Shown: positions 8,972 through 19,077, numbered from the stretch's first letter. The stretch is DNA of 64,000 bases from Desulfobacula sp. (GCA_023701135.1 JAMPXP010000009.1:124001-188000), one strand, 5' to 3'. A program made the numbers and translations. Notes: a model not told the origin generated them from the letters alone.

Positions 8972-9190
8972 ATGGGCCGGGACGCTGAAAAACGGAAAGA
9001 GAGTCGAAGAAACAGGAAGTCGAAACTCTGCCATTGCTGCGGACGGGAATTCATGTTCTGCTGGAATTGCCGGTGCGGATTCTCCATCTGCCAGACCTGT
9101 ATGTATGAGAACCAGTGGGGGATGACCTGCAACGGAATCACCTGGGAATGCCCTGACTGCGGCGGACAGAACGGATACGGCAACCAATAG
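8972..9190 (+). CDS. Small Cys-rich zinc-binding protein
   Basis: A 72-residue basic protein with 11 Cys at residues 20, 22, 23, 30, 33, 35, 40, 43, 53, 60 and 63. They form several CxxC-like pairs ('CHCC', 'CWNCRC', 'CQTC', 'CPDC'), enough for two zinc ribbons or knuckles. The end, 'WGMTCNGITWECPDCGGQNG', looks like a conserved ribbon. No name is assigned. AAAGGAG precedes the start, somewhat far upstream. It is expressed in the same direction as purN, 71 bases ahead of it. The N-terminal KR-rich segment could contact nucleic acid. Real-gene evidence: high Cys density, start signals and no competing frame. Confidence 0.7.
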   Translation: MGRDAEKRKESRRNRKSKLCHCCGREFMFCWNCRCGFSICQTCMYENQWGMTCNGITWECPDCGGQNGYGNQ

Positions 9191-9261
9191 GGATTCTGCA
9201 TTCCGCAGGGGATGCAAGATCAATGGAGCAGGCATCCACAAACCTGGGAAGGGAGGAGAAC

Positions 9262-9981
9262 ATGGGGAAAAAAATCAAGGTGGGGACCCTGATATCGGGC
9301 GGGGGCACAAACCTTCAGGCCATTATTGATGCGGCCCACAGCGGCGGGATCAATGCCGATATTGTTTTCACCGGGTCGGACACTCCCGGCGCCAAGGGGC
9401 TTGAGCGGGCCCAAAAGGCCGGGATCCACACCTTTGTGGTGGATTATGCAAACATCATCCGGTCCTGTAAAAAAGGAATAGACGATACGGACCTGCCGGA
9501 AGATTTCGATTTTGAGGAGATCAAGGCAAAGCAGAGGCTTTTTAAAACCGGGATACCTGAAAACCGGGTGAGGTTTTTTCTGAAGAGCCGGGCTATGGCC
9601 GAGAAAGCACTTCTGGATCATATCCGTGAATTTGATATGGACCTCCTGGTCCTTGCCGGATTCATGAGGGTCCTGACCCCCTATTTCATTGACCGGATCA
9701 ATACCGTGCCGGGCCGGCACAGGATCATGAATATCCATCCGGCCCTTCTTCCTTCCTTTCCGGGCACGGACGGCTATGGCGACACCTTTCGCCATGGCTG
9801 TAAAATCGGCGGCTGTACCGTCCATTTTGTCGATTACGGCGAAGATACCGGCCCCATCATCGGACAGAAGGCCTTTGAGATTGAGGATACGGATACCCTT
9901 GAGGATGTCAAGCGAAAAGGGCTTGCAAAGGAGTGGGAACTCTATCCCCAATGCATCCGGAAATTTTCTGATTCTTTTTAA
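9262..9981 (+). CDS. purN: Phosphoribosylglycinamide formyltransferase (PurN-like), with insertion
   Basis: 239 residues from the ATG at 9262, which is directly preceded by GGGAGGAGA (an in-frame ATG at 9223 lacks this). GAR transformylase moves a formyl group from 10-formyl-THF to GAR in purine synthesis. The N-terminal 'VGTLISGGGTNLQAIIDAA', the catalytic Asn-His pair in 'MNIHPALLPSFPG' and the Asp in 'VHFVDYGEDTGPIIG' are intact. Compared with the usual length of about 210 residues, there is an extra charged segment at about residues 62-105 ('SCKKGIDDTDLP', 'KAKQRLFKTGIP'), and the C terminus ends in 'ELYPQCIRKFSDSF'. Function is likely conserved; the insertion may mark a distinct formyltransferase subgroup. 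Confidence 0.88.
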   Translation: MGKKIKVGTLISGGGTNLQAIIDAAHSGGINADIVFTGSDTPGAKGLERAQKAGIHTFVVDYANIIRSCKKGIDDTDLPEDFDFEEIKAKQRLFKTGIPENRVRFFLKSRAMAEKALLDHIREFDMDLLVLAGFMRVLTPYFIDRINTVPGRHRIMNIHPALLPSFPGTDGYGDTFRHGCKIGGCTVHFVDYGEDTGPIIGQKAFEIEDTDTLEDVKRKGLAKEWELYPQCIRKFSDSF

Positions 9982-9998
9982 CGACTGGATAATCGCAG

Positions 9999-12900
9999 AT
10001 GACCGATGGGTCCAATAAAACCTGCCTCATAAGCGGGCTACCGGTGATTTCGAGACCGGACTGGGTATATACGGGCAAAAAAGACGGCTTCGGGGTCGAG
10101 GTTTCCCTCATCGGCGGAAATATTCTCCATATCAAAGCCCGGGGGTATGTGAATATTGACGACCAGATCAACAGCATCCGGCTCCAGGATCAGGTTGCCG
10201 GAACTGCCATCGGCGAAAATTCACCCTTTATTCAGATCCAGGACTGGGAAAATTTTAAAGGGGCTTCCAACGACGCCCGCCAATATTATATCAATTATCT
10301 GAAAAGCAATGACAGGGTCAGGGGCGTCATTTTCTGTCATCCCTCCTTTATGTTCAAAATGAGCATCAAACTGGGGAAGCGTTTGAATATGGTGCCTTTT
10401 CCCGTTTATATCGCCGATGATTATGCCGGGGCCATCAAAACAGCCCAAAAATTGATGGAAAAAATGAAGGGCCCTGATCCATCGGAACGGCTCGAAAAAA
10501 AAGATTTCCCCCTGCAATGGGTTTCCGATGGCCCGGATTTGGAGCCGCCGGGGCAAAGGATTTCCAGAGCGGATTGGAAATTTCAGCGGGACGGGTATAG
10601 CGTCTCCTTTGAAATTATCGGTGACGATATAATTTACCATGCGCCAAAAGGTGTCTTAAAGACAGACTATATTGATGAGATATTTTTCCTTTATGAGCGG
10701 GTCATCAGAGAAGCCGGATTTGATACCGGCAGGCCGTATTATAGAATTCTGAACTGGACGGATTTTGAACGCAGCAGTTTAAGGGCCAGGAAGCATTATC
10801 TTTGGAAAACCTCCGAAATTCAAAAACGCTATCCCTCATCCTTGTCCGTCATATACGGGATGAACCGTTTCATGGCCTTGATGATGAATATCAGTAAAGC
10901 GTTTCTCTCTTTCCGGGTTGCTGTCGCTAACGATATCCAGGAGGCCCTAAATCTAATTGAGCGGGAAAAGCGTGGAGGAGAAACACATACGGGTGGAAAA
11001 AGAGAAGAAGACCCGTATAGGCGGTTTGATATCCGGATGGAAACATTCAAGACCCAGTTGCTGAATTATATGGGAACCCTGGATTGGGACCAGAAGGGCA
11101 TCGGGGATCAGAACATCGATGACGGACACCCGTTTAAAGAGGTGTTTGAGGCCTTGTCCATCATCAAGGCCGATCTTGATGCCGTGTTTGAGGAAAGGGA
11201 CGGGGCTGAAAAAAAACTCCGCCAAAGCGAGGAAAGATATCGCAATATCCTTGAAAATATGGACGACGGATACTATGAGGTGGACCTGGAAGGGAACCTT
11301 CTTTTTTTTAATGAGACCCTTTCAAAATTGCTGGGGTATTCCCATGAAGAATTTTCCTCAATGAATTACAGCCGTCTCATTGATGAAATAACCGCAAAAA
11401 ATGTGTCGGAAATATTCAGAAAAGTCTATGAGACCGGTATTCCAAAGAGGGATCTCGGATATAAACTGATCAACAAAGAGGGCCGGAAATTATATGGAGA
11501 AATCTCCGTTTCCCTCCGGTATGACAGTGACGGAAAAATCTGCGGGTTCAGGGGGGTTGTCCGGGACAGGACCGAGAAAAAAGCCCTTGAGGATGAATTG
11601 ATCCGTCACCGGGACAGCCTTGAAAAAATGATTGTTCTCAGAACCCGGGAACTTGAAGAAGAGACCCTTCAGAAAAATTATGCAAAAAAGGTGAATTCTT
11701 CTATTTTTAATATTTCAACCGCCGTCAACACTGCTCAAAGCCTTGATGAATTATACCCCCTGATCCACCATTATCTCAATGAGATTGTGGAAATGCCCAA
11801 TTTTTATATCGGGATCTATGACCGGGACAAGGATTCCATCATCGTTCCCTATAACAAGGATCAATATGATGAGCATATTTTGGAAATTCCACAGATTTCA
11901 GCCCGGGCGTCCTTATCCAGTGAGGTTGTTTTCAACCAAACCCCCTTGTTTTTGAAAAAGCAGGAGCTTGTGGGCCGGATGAAAAACAAACAAATTATCG
12001 GCCATCTGCCTGAAAGCTGGATCGGCGTTCCATTGGTCATCCGGGACAGAGCCATCGGGCTTCTGTCCACGCAAAGCTATACGGATCAGGACCATTTCAG
12101 CGGCAAAGACCTTGAAGTCCTCATTTCGGTTTCAAACCAGGTCGCCCTTGCCATTGAAAGACGAGAGGCCTTAGATGAGCTTCATGAGCGGGAGAAAAAA
12201 TACAGAAGGCTCATTGAAACCACCTCGGCCGGCTACTGGCAGGCGGACGAGAATGATGTCACCATCGAGGTCAACCAGGCCTTCTGCGAAATGGTCGGGT
12301 ATGAAGCCCATGAGATTGTAGGGAAAGTCGCCTCTGCCTTTTTCGAGGAACAGTCGGTAAAAGAGTATGAAGAACCGATGGCCCGGAGTATCAAAACACC
12401 GGACAGAAGCTATGAGGCAACCTTTGTCAAAAAGAACGGGCAACGGCTGTATGCCAAGATTGACGCAACCACCCTCTTTGATGAAGAGGGCTCTTTCAAA
12501 GGATCCTTTGCCTTTATTACCGATATTTCAGACCGGATCAGATCCCAGGAGGAATTGCGCAGGGCCAAGGAAAAGGCGGAAGAAGCATCAAAGACAACAC
12601 AGGCCATCATGGAAAATCTCCAGGCCGGGGTGGTCCTGATTCATGCAGAAACCCGCAGAGTAGAAATGATCAACCCGGCTGCCGCTAAGATGCTCGGCAG
12701 AACACCGGGGGAGATTATCGGGAATCCATGCCGCCATTTTCTGTGCCCCAAAGAAGAGGGCCAATGCCCCGTCATGGATACTGGGTGTGGAATGGACAAA
12801 TCTGAACACTATCTGGTCAATATCCGGGGCGAAACCATTCCCATTTTGAAAACCGTGAACCCAGTGGTTTTAAACAGCGAGAATTTTCTCCTGGAAAGTT

Positions 12901-14573
12901 TTGTGGATATCACGGAACAGAAAAAGGCCGAGGCTGACCTGATGAATGAAACCTTCCGGGCCAATGCCCTGGCCAAGGCGGCCGAAGCCGCGAGCCAGGC
13001 CAAATCCGAATTTCTGGCCAATATGAGCCATGAAATCCGGACCCCCATCAACGGGGTGATAGGCATGGCTGAAATCCTCATGGACAGCCCTTTGGCAGAA
13101 GGTCAGAAAAAATATATTGAAACCATTCGTTCGGAAGCCGATTCCCTTTTAAACATTATCAATTCAGTCCTGGATTTCTCGAAAATCGAGGCCGGAAAAA
13201 TGGAGCTGGAATGCATAGACTTTGATGTGAGAAAGATTTTTGATGATCTTTCCGCCATATTCAGCATCCGGGCAAACCAAAAGGGACTCGAATTTTTCTC
13301 ATTTCTGGACCCGGAGATTCCTGCCGGTCTGAAAGGTGATCCGGGAAAACTCCGGCAGATTTTCATGAACCTTGCGGGAAATGCTGTCAAATTCACCAGC
13401 CAGGGTGGAATTTTCATCAGCGGGAAAAAAACCGGTGAAACAAATGATAACATCGGCATCCGGTTTGAAGTTAAAGACACGGGGATCGGAATTCCCTTTG
13501 AAAGCCATAACCGCATTTTTGACAGTTTTTCCCAGGCAGACGGGTCGACTACCCGCAAATATGGGGGAACAGGACTGGGGACCACCATTGCAAAACAATT
13601 GGTGGAGCTTATGGGAGGGCAAATCGGTCTTGAAAGCATAGAAGGAGAAGGATCAACCTTCTGGTTTACCATGGATTTCGGCATTGCAGGGGTTCTGGGG
13701 AAGCCTCCTCCACAGAAGCTTGAAGCGCGGGACTTGGTTGCACGACACTTTATGGAGGCGTCTCTCCAAAAAGGGGTTCGTATTCTGGTGGTTGAAGATT
13801 ATCCCACCAATCAGCAGGTTGTTCTGAAACATCTAACCGATGCAGGGTTTCATGCGGTCCTGGCGGAAAACGGGCTTCAGGCCGTTGAAAATTTTAAAAA
13901 AGCCCGGTTCGACCTGATCCTGATGGATATCCAAATGCCGGAAATGGATGGCTACGAGGCCACAGGCAAAATCCGGGAGATTGAGAAACGCCTTTCCAAA
14001 GCTTCGGCCCAACCCTTACGAACGCCCCTGATCGCCATGACGGCCCATGCCATGAAGGGATACAGGGAGAAATGCATTCTGGCCGATATGGATGATTACA
14101 TGACAAAGCCGATGAAAAGAAAAGATCTGATAGCCATGGTTGAAAAATGGACCTCGGCCCTCACCTCAATACCGGACTCCGGGCCCGAAAAACAAGTCCG
14201 GGATTTTTTTGAACCCGATTCCTTGCCCATGGATATGCCTAAGGCCCTGAAAGAATTCGACCATGACGAGAGTTTTTTAAATGAAGTGATCCATGAATTC
14301 CTGAACCATGTGGGGCAGCAGATCGGCATCATCCGCACCGCCGCTGCCGACCAGGACTTTAATACCCTTAAAAACCAGGGGCATGCCATCAAGGGCGGGG
14401 CTGCCAATTTGACGGCCATGAAATTGTCCGAAGCCGCATTCTCCCTTGAAAAAAAGGGAAAAGCACAAAATCCGGATCATCTGGAGGATGATGTGAACCG
14501 CCTGGTATCTGAATATGAGGCTCTTTGCCGGTATGTGGGCACTGGGATCGTTCAAAAACCCCGGATCAGTTGA
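9999..14573 (+). CDS. Soluble hybrid sensor histidine kinase (double N-terminal module, PAS-GAF-PAS-PAS-HisKA-HATPase-REC-HPt)
   Basis: 1524 residues with no membrane segment, so it senses cytoplasmic signals. The N terminus holds two related modules (about 25-165 and 185-325), each with a '[19 protein letters not shown]'-type strand pattern and an aromatic 'I.DW..F..S...AR..Y' segment. PAS domains lie at about 410-525, 730-850 and 865-975, and a GAF at about 565-720. The third PAS has a Cys cluster ('[17 protein letters not shown]'). HisKA follows with phospho-acceptor His1011 in 'NMSHEIRTP', HATPase with N-box '[10 protein letters not shown]' and '[13 protein letters not shown]', a receiver with Asp1310 in '[13 protein letters not shown]', and HPt with His1462 in '[11 protein letters not shown]'. 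This is a complete phosphorelay except for an output regulator, which must be elsewhere. Begins 17 bases after purN. Confidence 0.93.
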   Translation: MTDGSNKTCLISGLPVISRPDWVYTGKKDGFGVEVSLIGGNILHIKARGYVNIDDQINSIRLQDQVAGTAIGENSPFIQIQDWENFKGASNDARQYYINYLKSNDRVRGVIFCHPSFMFKMSIKLGKRLNMVPFPVYIADDYAGAIKTAQKLMEKMKGPDPSERLEKKDFPLQWVSDGPDLEPPGQRISRADWKFQRDGYSVSFEIIGDDIIYHAPKGVLKTDYIDEIFFLYERVIREAGFDTGRPYYRILNWTDFERSSLRARKHYLWKTSEIQKRYPSSLSVIYGMNRFMALMMNISKAFLSFRVAVANDIQEALNLIEREKRGGETHTGGKREEDPYRRFDIRMETFKTQLLNYMGTLDWDQKGIGDQNIDDGHPFKEVFEALSIIKADLDAVFEERDGAEKKLRQSEERYRNILENMDDGYYEVDLEGNLLFFNETLSKLLGYSHEEFSSMNYSRLIDEITAKNVSEIFRKVYETGIPKRDLGYKLINKEGRKLYGEISVSLRYDSDGKICGFRGVVRDRTEKKALEDELIRHRDSLEKMIVLRTRELEEETLQKNYAKKVNSSIFNISTAVNTAQSLDELYPLIHHYLNEIVEMPNFYIGIYDRDKDSIIVPYNKDQYDEHILEIPQISARASLSSEVVFNQTPLFLKKQELVGRMKNKQIIGHLPESWIGVPLVIRDRAIGLLSTQSYTDQDHFSGKDLEVLISVSNQVALAIERREALDELHEREKKYRRLIETTSAGYWQADENDVTIEVNQAFCEMVGYEAHEIVGKVASAFFEEQSVKEYEEPMARSIKTPDRSYEATFVKKNGQRLYAKIDATTLFDEEGSFKGSFAFITDISDRIRSQEELRRAKEKAEEASKTTQAIMENLQAGVVLIHAETRRVEMINPAAAKMLGRTPGEIIGNPCRHFLCPKEEGQCPVMDTGCGMDKSEHYLVNIRGETIPILKTVNPVVLNSENFLLESFVDITEQKKAEADLMNETFRANALAKAAEAASQAKSEFLANMSHEIRTPINGVIGMAEILMDSPLAEGQKKYIETIRSEADSLLNIINSVLDFSKIEAGKMELECIDFDVRKIFDDLSAIFSIRANQKGLEFFSFLDPEIPAGLKGDPGKLRQIFMNLAGNAVKFTSQGGIFISGKKTGETNDNIGIRFEVKDTGIGIPFESHNRIFDSFSQADGSTTRKYGGTGLGTTIAKQLVELMGGQIGLESIEGEGSTFWFTMDFGIAGVLGKPPPQKLEARDLVARHFMEASLQKGVRILVVEDYPTNQQVVLKHLTDAGFHAVLAENGLQAVENFKKARFDLILMDIQMPEMDGYEATGKIREIEKRLSKASAQPLRTPLIAMTAHAMKGYREKCILADMDDYMTKPMKRKDLIAMVEKWTSALTSIPDSGPEKQVRDFFEPDSLPMDMPKALKEFDHDESFLNEVIHEFLNHVGQQIGIIRTAAADQDFNTLKNQGHAIKGGAANLTAMKLSEAAFSLEKKGKAQNPDHLEDDVNRLVSEYEALCRYVGTGIVQKPRIS

Positions 14574-15750
14574 AGAGTTTGAGCATCAAAGGCAGGGCAG
14601 TGAAGGTGCCGACGGAGGTTCCGACATTGGTGAAAACAACCACCAGAAGGATCCTTGTGACATTGTTGCGCCAGAACCCTTTGATGGAACCGATATCCTG
14701 GGGAATGGCCTCAAGATCCTTTACTTTGGGTTTCCGAACAAAGGCTTCAACAAGACCCGAGACCCATCCGGCGGCGATCATGGGGTGTAAAACCGTCAAG
14801 GGAGCGGCAAGGGCCGCCGAAAGGATGGTCAGGGGATGGGCCATGGCCAGGAGTGCCCCTATTCCTGCGAGCACCCCATGGGCAATGATCCATATCCATA
14901 TCATATCTGCTCCTACGGAGGTTCCTTTCATCAAGAATCCGATGATAATAAGAAAAAAGAGAGCGGCGGGAATGGCCCATTTCAATATATTTCCCGCCTT
15001 GCCTGCCGGCGGGATCCGGTTGAGTTCCGAAAGGTCTATAGCGTCGGGGGAAAACAGGTATTTTTTAATTCCGGGGGCATGGGCCGCACCCACAACCGCC
15101 ACGATCTTCTCACCCGGGGCTGTCCGGATTTTTTCTGCAAGGAATTGATCCCTTTCATTGATCAGGGTTTTTTCGATGATCGGATGGGTCTTTTTCACGT
15201 CTGCCAAGAGGGTTTGAAGAATGTCTTCATGCTTCATTTTTTCGATGTCTTCTTCTTTGATATCATCGGCGGTGCCAAAGGAGAACACAAGGGATGAGAT
15301 GAATTTGATCTTTTCCCAGAACCCCATTCCGCGCCAGACCCTGGAAAGGGTGACCTGAATTTCCCGGTCCGCCGGGACGAGGCAGGCATGGATGTTTTCA
15401 GCCGCCTGGATGGCATTGATCATTTCCTGTCCGGGTTTGATATCGAATTTATCGGCCATCTTTTTCTGGAATGAGGCCAGGAGAAGGTTCATGAACAGCA
15501 TCAAGGCCTTTTTTTCTTTGATGACCTTGACGATGTCCATATTGCGCCACCGGTCCGCATCCTTTAAGGATGCAAGCCGGGTTTCACACAATTCAACGCA
15601 GACCGTGTCCGGATTCTGTTCATGGATCGTGTCTTCCACAAGTTTTGCACTCTGACGGGACACATGGGCCGTACCGATCAGGATGATCTGTTTCCCATTA
15701 CAGGTAATAATGTCTACCATCTTATCTTTTTCCTGCACTAAATTTTCCAT
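14566..15750 (-). CDS. TraB/GumN-family protein with C-terminal membrane domain
   Basis: 394 residues. The N-terminal 240 residues form a TraB (Tiki/GumN-related) domain, with 'IGTAHVSRQSAKLVEDTI', an acidic 'VCVELCETR' motif and 'VAVVGAAHAPGIKKYL' carrying the conserved His. The remainder has about four to five hydrophobic segments ('ALFFLIIIGFLMKG', 'HPLTILSAALAAPLTVLH'). Members in bacteria and archaea are predicted membrane metalloproteases or pheromone-shutdown-like proteins; the activity here is not established. The start at 15750 or an ATG at 15720 (preceded by AGGA) are both possible. A good promoter lies upstream. The 3' end overlaps the convergent kinase gene by 8 bases. Confidence 0.82.
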   Translation of the reverse strand: MENLVQEKDKMVDIITCNGKQIILIGTAHVSRQSAKLVEDTIHEQNPDTVCVELCETRLASLKDADRWRNMDIVKVIKEKKALMLFMNLLLASFQKKMADKFDIKPGQEMINAIQAAENIHACLVPADREIQVTLSRVWRGMGFWEKIKFISSLVFSFGTADDIKEEDIEKMKHEDILQTLLADVKKTHPIIEKTLINERDQFLAEKIRTAPGEKIVAVVGAAHAPGIKKYLFSPDAIDLSELNRIPPAGKAGNILKWAIPAALFFLIIIGFLMKGTSVGADMIWIWIIAHGVLAGIGALLAMAHPLTILSAALAAPLTVLHPMIAAGWVSGLVEAFVRKPKVKDLEAIPQDIGSIKGFWRNNVTRILLVVVFTNVGTSVGTFTALPLMLKLFN

Positions 15751-15795
15751 GAATTTTATCGGCCTTTATGTTTAAATCAATTAAAGCAAACTCGT

Positions 15796-15823
15796 ATTAT
15801 AACCATTCTATTTTTCAAGGCAA
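15796..15823 (-). promoter_or_regulatory. Candidate sigma-70 promoter for the TraB-family gene
   Basis: On the minus strand TTGCCT (15823-15818), 16-base spacer, perfect TATAAT (15801-15796), about 46 bases before the upstream start codon of the TraB-family gene. Confidence 0.5.
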
Positions 15824-15878
15824 TACAAAATCATTTCAAATTCTTGACCTTGATTCACAGTTCTGGTATTCAGGCGGT

Positions 15879-16061
15879 ATGAAATCAATTGATGAACAGA
15901 TATTAAGAACCGCCAAGGAAATCATTGTGAAATTCATTGAAATGGGCAGACTGTCCCCCTCCAATTTCCATGAATCCTTTAAAGACGTTTATGCCACGGT
16001 TGATGAAACCGTTAAAAAAACCGTGAATCAAGCGCCCCCTTCAAATGACACCCAAGACTGA
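15879..16061 (+). CDS. Small conserved-looking protein, unknown function
   Basis: A 60-residue helical protein from the ATG at 15879, which follows AGGCGGT; the frame is open further upstream (to 15768), but that part is AT-rich and not protein-like. The sequence 'EIIVKFIEMGRLSPSNFHES' followed by 'VYATVDETVKKTV' reads as two amphipathic helices. It has no recognised domain. The last 17 bases overlap the start of the Gate-domain membrane protein gene, suggesting translational coupling with it. Function unknown. Confidence 0.6.
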   Translation: MKSIDEQILRTAKEIIVKFIEMGRLSPSNFHESFKDVYATVDETVKKTVNQAPPSNDTQD

Positions 16062-17031
16062 AGATTTTTTTCCAAAATTCAAATCCGGGATAGGACAGGG
16101 CATGATCAAAGGATGGAAGGGGTTTGTCTGGCTTCTGAAAATACTGATTCCCATCTCTTTTGCCACAGCCCTTCTGGTCCATTACGGGGTCATCTACAAG
16201 CTTGATTTTCTTTTGACGCCTGTTATGGCCTGGCTCAGTCTTCCGGCCTCTGCCGCCCTGGTGCTGATGATCGGTCTTTTTACGGGAATCTACGGCACGG
16301 TGGCAGCCCTTTCCGTGATGCCCTTTTCCATCGATCAGATGACCCTCATCGCCATTTTCACCCTGATCTCCCATAATATTATCCAGGAAAGCATTGTCCA
16401 GGGCAATTCCGGCATGAATGCGGTATTTGCCGCTGTTTACAGAATTTTTACGGCTTTTCTCGTCACCTTTATCTGTGCACGGCTGATGGGGGTTGCCCTG
16501 GTGGCTGGAGACCCAGGATCTGTGGGCCATCTGGTTCGGGAAACAAAACCCTTCACGGAGATGATTCAATCCTGGGGATGGGGCACCTTAAAGCTGGCCG
16601 TCCAGATCTTCTGCATCATCATGCCGCTCATGGTAACCATGGAGCTGGCCAAGATTTTTCATATCATCACCTTTATCACCCGGATCGCCTCGCCGCTGTT
16701 GTCCGTCATGGGGTTGAGCCGGTCCACGGGGATGCTCTGGCTGACGGCCACGATTTTCGGTCTGGCTTACGGGGCTGCCGTGATGGTTGAAGAGACAAAA
16801 TCCAATGAATATAAAAAAGAAGATTTGACACGGCTTCATCTGTCCATCGGGATCAACCATTCCATGGTCGAAGATCCGGCCCTGTTCCTTCCTCTCGGGC
16901 TTCCGATCTTCTGGCTCTGGATTCCAAGGCTTGTGGCTGCCGTGATGGTCACCTGGCTGTATTCGGTTTATTCATCCGCAAGGAGGGTTCATGCTGAGCG
17001 AGCTGTCCATAAAAAACTTTGCGATCATTGA
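16045..17031 (+). CDS. Nucleoside-recognition (Gate) domain membrane protein
   Basis: 328 residues with about eight hydrophobic segments. Two halves each contain a Gate-type element: 'GVIYKLDFLLTPVMAWLSLP' and 'IITFITRIASPLLSVMGLSR', as in SpmA/SpmB and FeoB/NupC Gate domains. The SHN.I.ES motif ('LISHNIIQESIVQGNSG') and 'GINHSMVEDP' are characteristic polar intramembrane signatures. It is a predicted inner membrane transporter or channel of unknown substrate. The start overlaps the preceding 60-residue gene by 17 bases, and its own 3' end overlaps recN by 41 bases. There is no sporulation context, so an Spm role is not implied. Confidence 0.8.
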   Translation: MTPKTEDFFPKFKSGIGQGMIKGWKGFVWLLKILIPISFATALLVHYGVIYKLDFLLTPVMAWLSLPASAALVLMIGLFTGIYGTVAALSVMPFSIDQMTLIAIFTLISHNIIQESIVQGNSGMNAVFAAVYRIFTAFLVTFICARLMGVALVAGDPGSVGHLVRETKPFTEMIQSWGWGTLKLAVQIFCIIMPLMVTMELAKIFHIITFITRIASPLLSVMGLSRSTGMLWLTATIFGLAYGAAVMVEETKSNEYKKEDLTRLHLSIGINHSMVEDPALFLPLGLPIFWLWIPRLVAAVMVTWLYSVYSSARRVHAERAVHKKLCDH

Positions 17032-18697
17032 TGATTTAAAAATTTCGTTTCCGGCCGGGTTTTCCGTTTTAACCGGCGAGACCGGGGCTGGAAAATCCAT
17101 CATCATGGAAGCCGTTAATCTTTTGCTCGGCTCCAGGGCATCGGCGGATCTGGTCCGTTCCGGCTGTGAGGCTGCAGAGCTGGAGGCTTTTTTTGATATT
17201 GATCCCCATTCCAAAACAGCAAGGCTTCTGGAAGAACAGGGCCTGGATGCGTCCGACGGCCTGATTCTCCGGCGGGTGATCGCCGAATCCGGCAAAAGCC
17301 GTGTCTTTATCAATTCCAGACAATCCACCATCGATCTTTTAAAAGAACTGACCCGGGATCTGGCCGGTATTTCAAGTCAGCACGCCCACCAGGGACTGTT
17401 ACGAGAAGAGAACCACCTGGACATCCTGGATGAATTTGCAGGAACCGCCGGACTGAAGAATGAGGTTCGGTCTCTTTATAACCTGATCCTTCCCTTACAG
17501 AAAAGGCTCAGGGAATTAAAAACAATCCTGGACCAAAAAAGAAAAGAACAGGAGCTGGTTTCCTTTCAGATTGATGAAATAAGGGATGCCGCCGTTCTTC
17601 CCCATGAAGATGAGGATCTCGATAAAAAACGCCAGGCCCTTTTAAACGCAACCAAAACCTTTGAGGCCGTCAACCGCTCCATCCATGAAATTCATGACAG
17701 GGAAGGGTCGGTCATTGAAAAACTGGCTTTCATTAAAAACGAATTGGAAAAGGCCGGGGCTGCCGATGAAACCTTGAAAATATTGGCCCAAAGGCTTTCA
17801 GGAACCCTCTATGATCTGGAGGATATGACCCAGGAATTGCGTCAAACTTCATCCACTATAGATCTTGATCCGGCGTCCCTGGAGATCACGGAGCAAAGAC
17901 GGGATCTGATTTCGAAACTCAAAAGAAAATACGGGGGAAGCCTTGAGGCCCTGTTTCAGGTCTATGAAGACTTGCAGCAGCAGTTGGTGCGGACCGTTGA
18001 TATTGAAAAAGAAATTAACGCCGGAGAAAAAGAGGTCAGGGCTTTCATTCAGGACATCGGTAGAAAGGCAAAGGAATTGTCCGGATTGAGAAAGATAGCA
18101 GGGAAAACCCTTTCCCGGCTGGCAGGGGATGAACTCCTTACCCTGGAGATGGGGAGGGCAAAATTCGAAGTTTCTTTTTTCTGTCAGGAAGCAAAAGATG
18201 AAACCGATATTGCAACGGCAGACAGGGAGAAAATCGGGCCGGACGGGATGGATAAGGTTGTTTTTCTCTTAAGCCCCAACCCCGGGGAACCCTTGAAACC
18301 CCTTGCCAAAATTGCTTCCGGCGGAGAGCTGTCCCGCATTGTGCTAGCCTTAAAGGCGGTTCTTTCAAAGACGAAATCCCTGGAAACCCTGATTTTTGAT
18401 GAAGTGGATGCCGGTATCGGCGGCGCAACCTCTGAAAAAATCGGGCTGAAACTGAAACAATTGTCGAAGAAACATCAGGTCATCTGTATTACCCATCTGG
18501 CCCAGATTGCAAAATATGCGGCCCGTCAATTCCGGATCTATAAAGAAGTCGTTGACGGCCGGACCTTTACCGTCATTGTGCCGTTGGAAAGGCAAAGCGA
18601 CAGGATCGAAGAAATCGCACGCATGATCGGCGGGGCAACCATCACACCGGCCACCCTCTCCCATGCCAGGGAACTTCTGGAGCAGGCCTCTGCTTGA
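16991..18697 (+). CDS. recN: DNA repair protein RecN
   Basis: 568 residues, the usual RecN size. RecN is an SMC-like ATPase acting at double-strand breaks. Walker A is 'GETGAGKSIIMEAV', the ABC signature is 'IASGGELSRIVLALK', and Walker B is 'LIFDEVDAGIGG'. A coiled coil of about 250 residues separates the two nucleotide-binding halves. AAGGAGG stands directly upstream of the start, which lies inside the preceding membrane protein gene (41-base overlap). No LexA box was recognised nearby. The stop codon overlaps the -35 of the fmdB-like gene promoter. Confidence 0.96.
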   Translation: MLSELSIKNFAIIDDLKISFPAGFSVLTGETGAGKSIIMEAVNLLLGSRASADLVRSGCEAAELEAFFDIDPHSKTARLLEEQGLDASDGLILRRVIAESGKSRVFINSRQSTIDLLKELTRDLAGISSQHAHQGLLREENHLDILDEFAGTAGLKNEVRSLYNLILPLQKRLRELKTILDQKRKEQELVSFQIDEIRDAAVLPHEDEDLDKKRQALLNATKTFEAVNRSIHEIHDREGSVIEKLAFIKNELEKAGAADETLKILAQRLSGTLYDLEDMTQELRQTSSTIDLDPASLEITEQRRDLISKLKRKYGGSLEALFQVYEDLQQQLVRTVDIEKEINAGEKEVRAFIQDIGRKAKELSGLRKIAGKTLSRLAGDELLTLEMGRAKFEVSFFCQEAKDETDIATADREKIGPDGMDKVVFLLSPNPGEPLKPLAKIASGGELSRIVLALKAVLSKTKSLETLIFDEVDAGIGGATSEKIGLKLKQLSKKHQVICITHLAQIAKYAARQFRIYKEVVDGRTFTVIVPLERQSDRIEEIARMIGGATITPATLSHARELLEQASA

Positions 18698-18721
18698 CAA
18701 AAACCCACTTGTTGTTAGAAT
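18694..18721 (+). promoter_or_regulatory. Sigma-70 promoter for the FmdB-like gene
   Basis: TTGACA (18694-18699), 16-base spacer, TAGAAT (18716-18721). The -35 overlaps the recN stop codon; the FmdB-like gene starts 31 bases downstream with a clean AAAAGGAG. Confidence 0.6.
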
Positions 18722-18751
18722 ATCACTTAAATATGGCCAAAAGGAGTTGTT

Positions 18752-19006
18752 ATGCCGATATATGAATTTAAATGTTTGAAATGTGAAGAGTTTTTTGAAG
18801 TCATTGTCATGGGGTCGACAGAAGATGGCCTGAAAGGCTGCCCCAAATGCGGAGCAGAAGAATTTGAGCGGGTTGTTTCCAAAACCAATTTCACCATGGG
18901 CAGTTCAGGGGGCGGAGCCGGTCCAAAGGCCGGTGTCCAGACCCAGGAAAGAACCTGTTCGGGAGGGTCCTGTAAAACCTATACGGTTCCGGGTGAAACC
19001 CGCTAA
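18752..19006 (+). CDS. FmdB-family zinc ribbon protein
   Basis: 84 residues. The N terminus 'MPIYEFKCLKCEEFFEVIV' with the second CxxC in 'CPKCGAEEFERVVSK' is the FmdB putative regulatory zinc ribbon. The tail is Gly/Ser-rich and ends with a further Cys pair ('RTCSGGSCKTYTVPG'), common in deltaproteobacterial members. The family was named from a formamidase operon, but its molecular function is unknown. It has its own promoter and AAAAGGAG ribosome site, and precedes citrate synthase by 71 bases. Confidence 0.88.
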   Translation: MPIYEFKCLKCEEFFEVIVMGSTEDGLKGCPKCGAEEFERVVSKTNFTMGSSGGGAGPKAGVQTQERTCSGGSCKTYTVPGETR

Positions 19007-19077
19007 CCCTGATTCCCCGGGCATGGTGGCATTCCGGATTCCGTGCGGCGGTATCATGACATTCAAAGGAGGCATAC

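Noticed and set aside
15842-15870. TTGACC-17-TATTCA as promoter of the 60-residue gene
   Set aside because: Transcription would begin at or after the start codon; kept out as unsupported.
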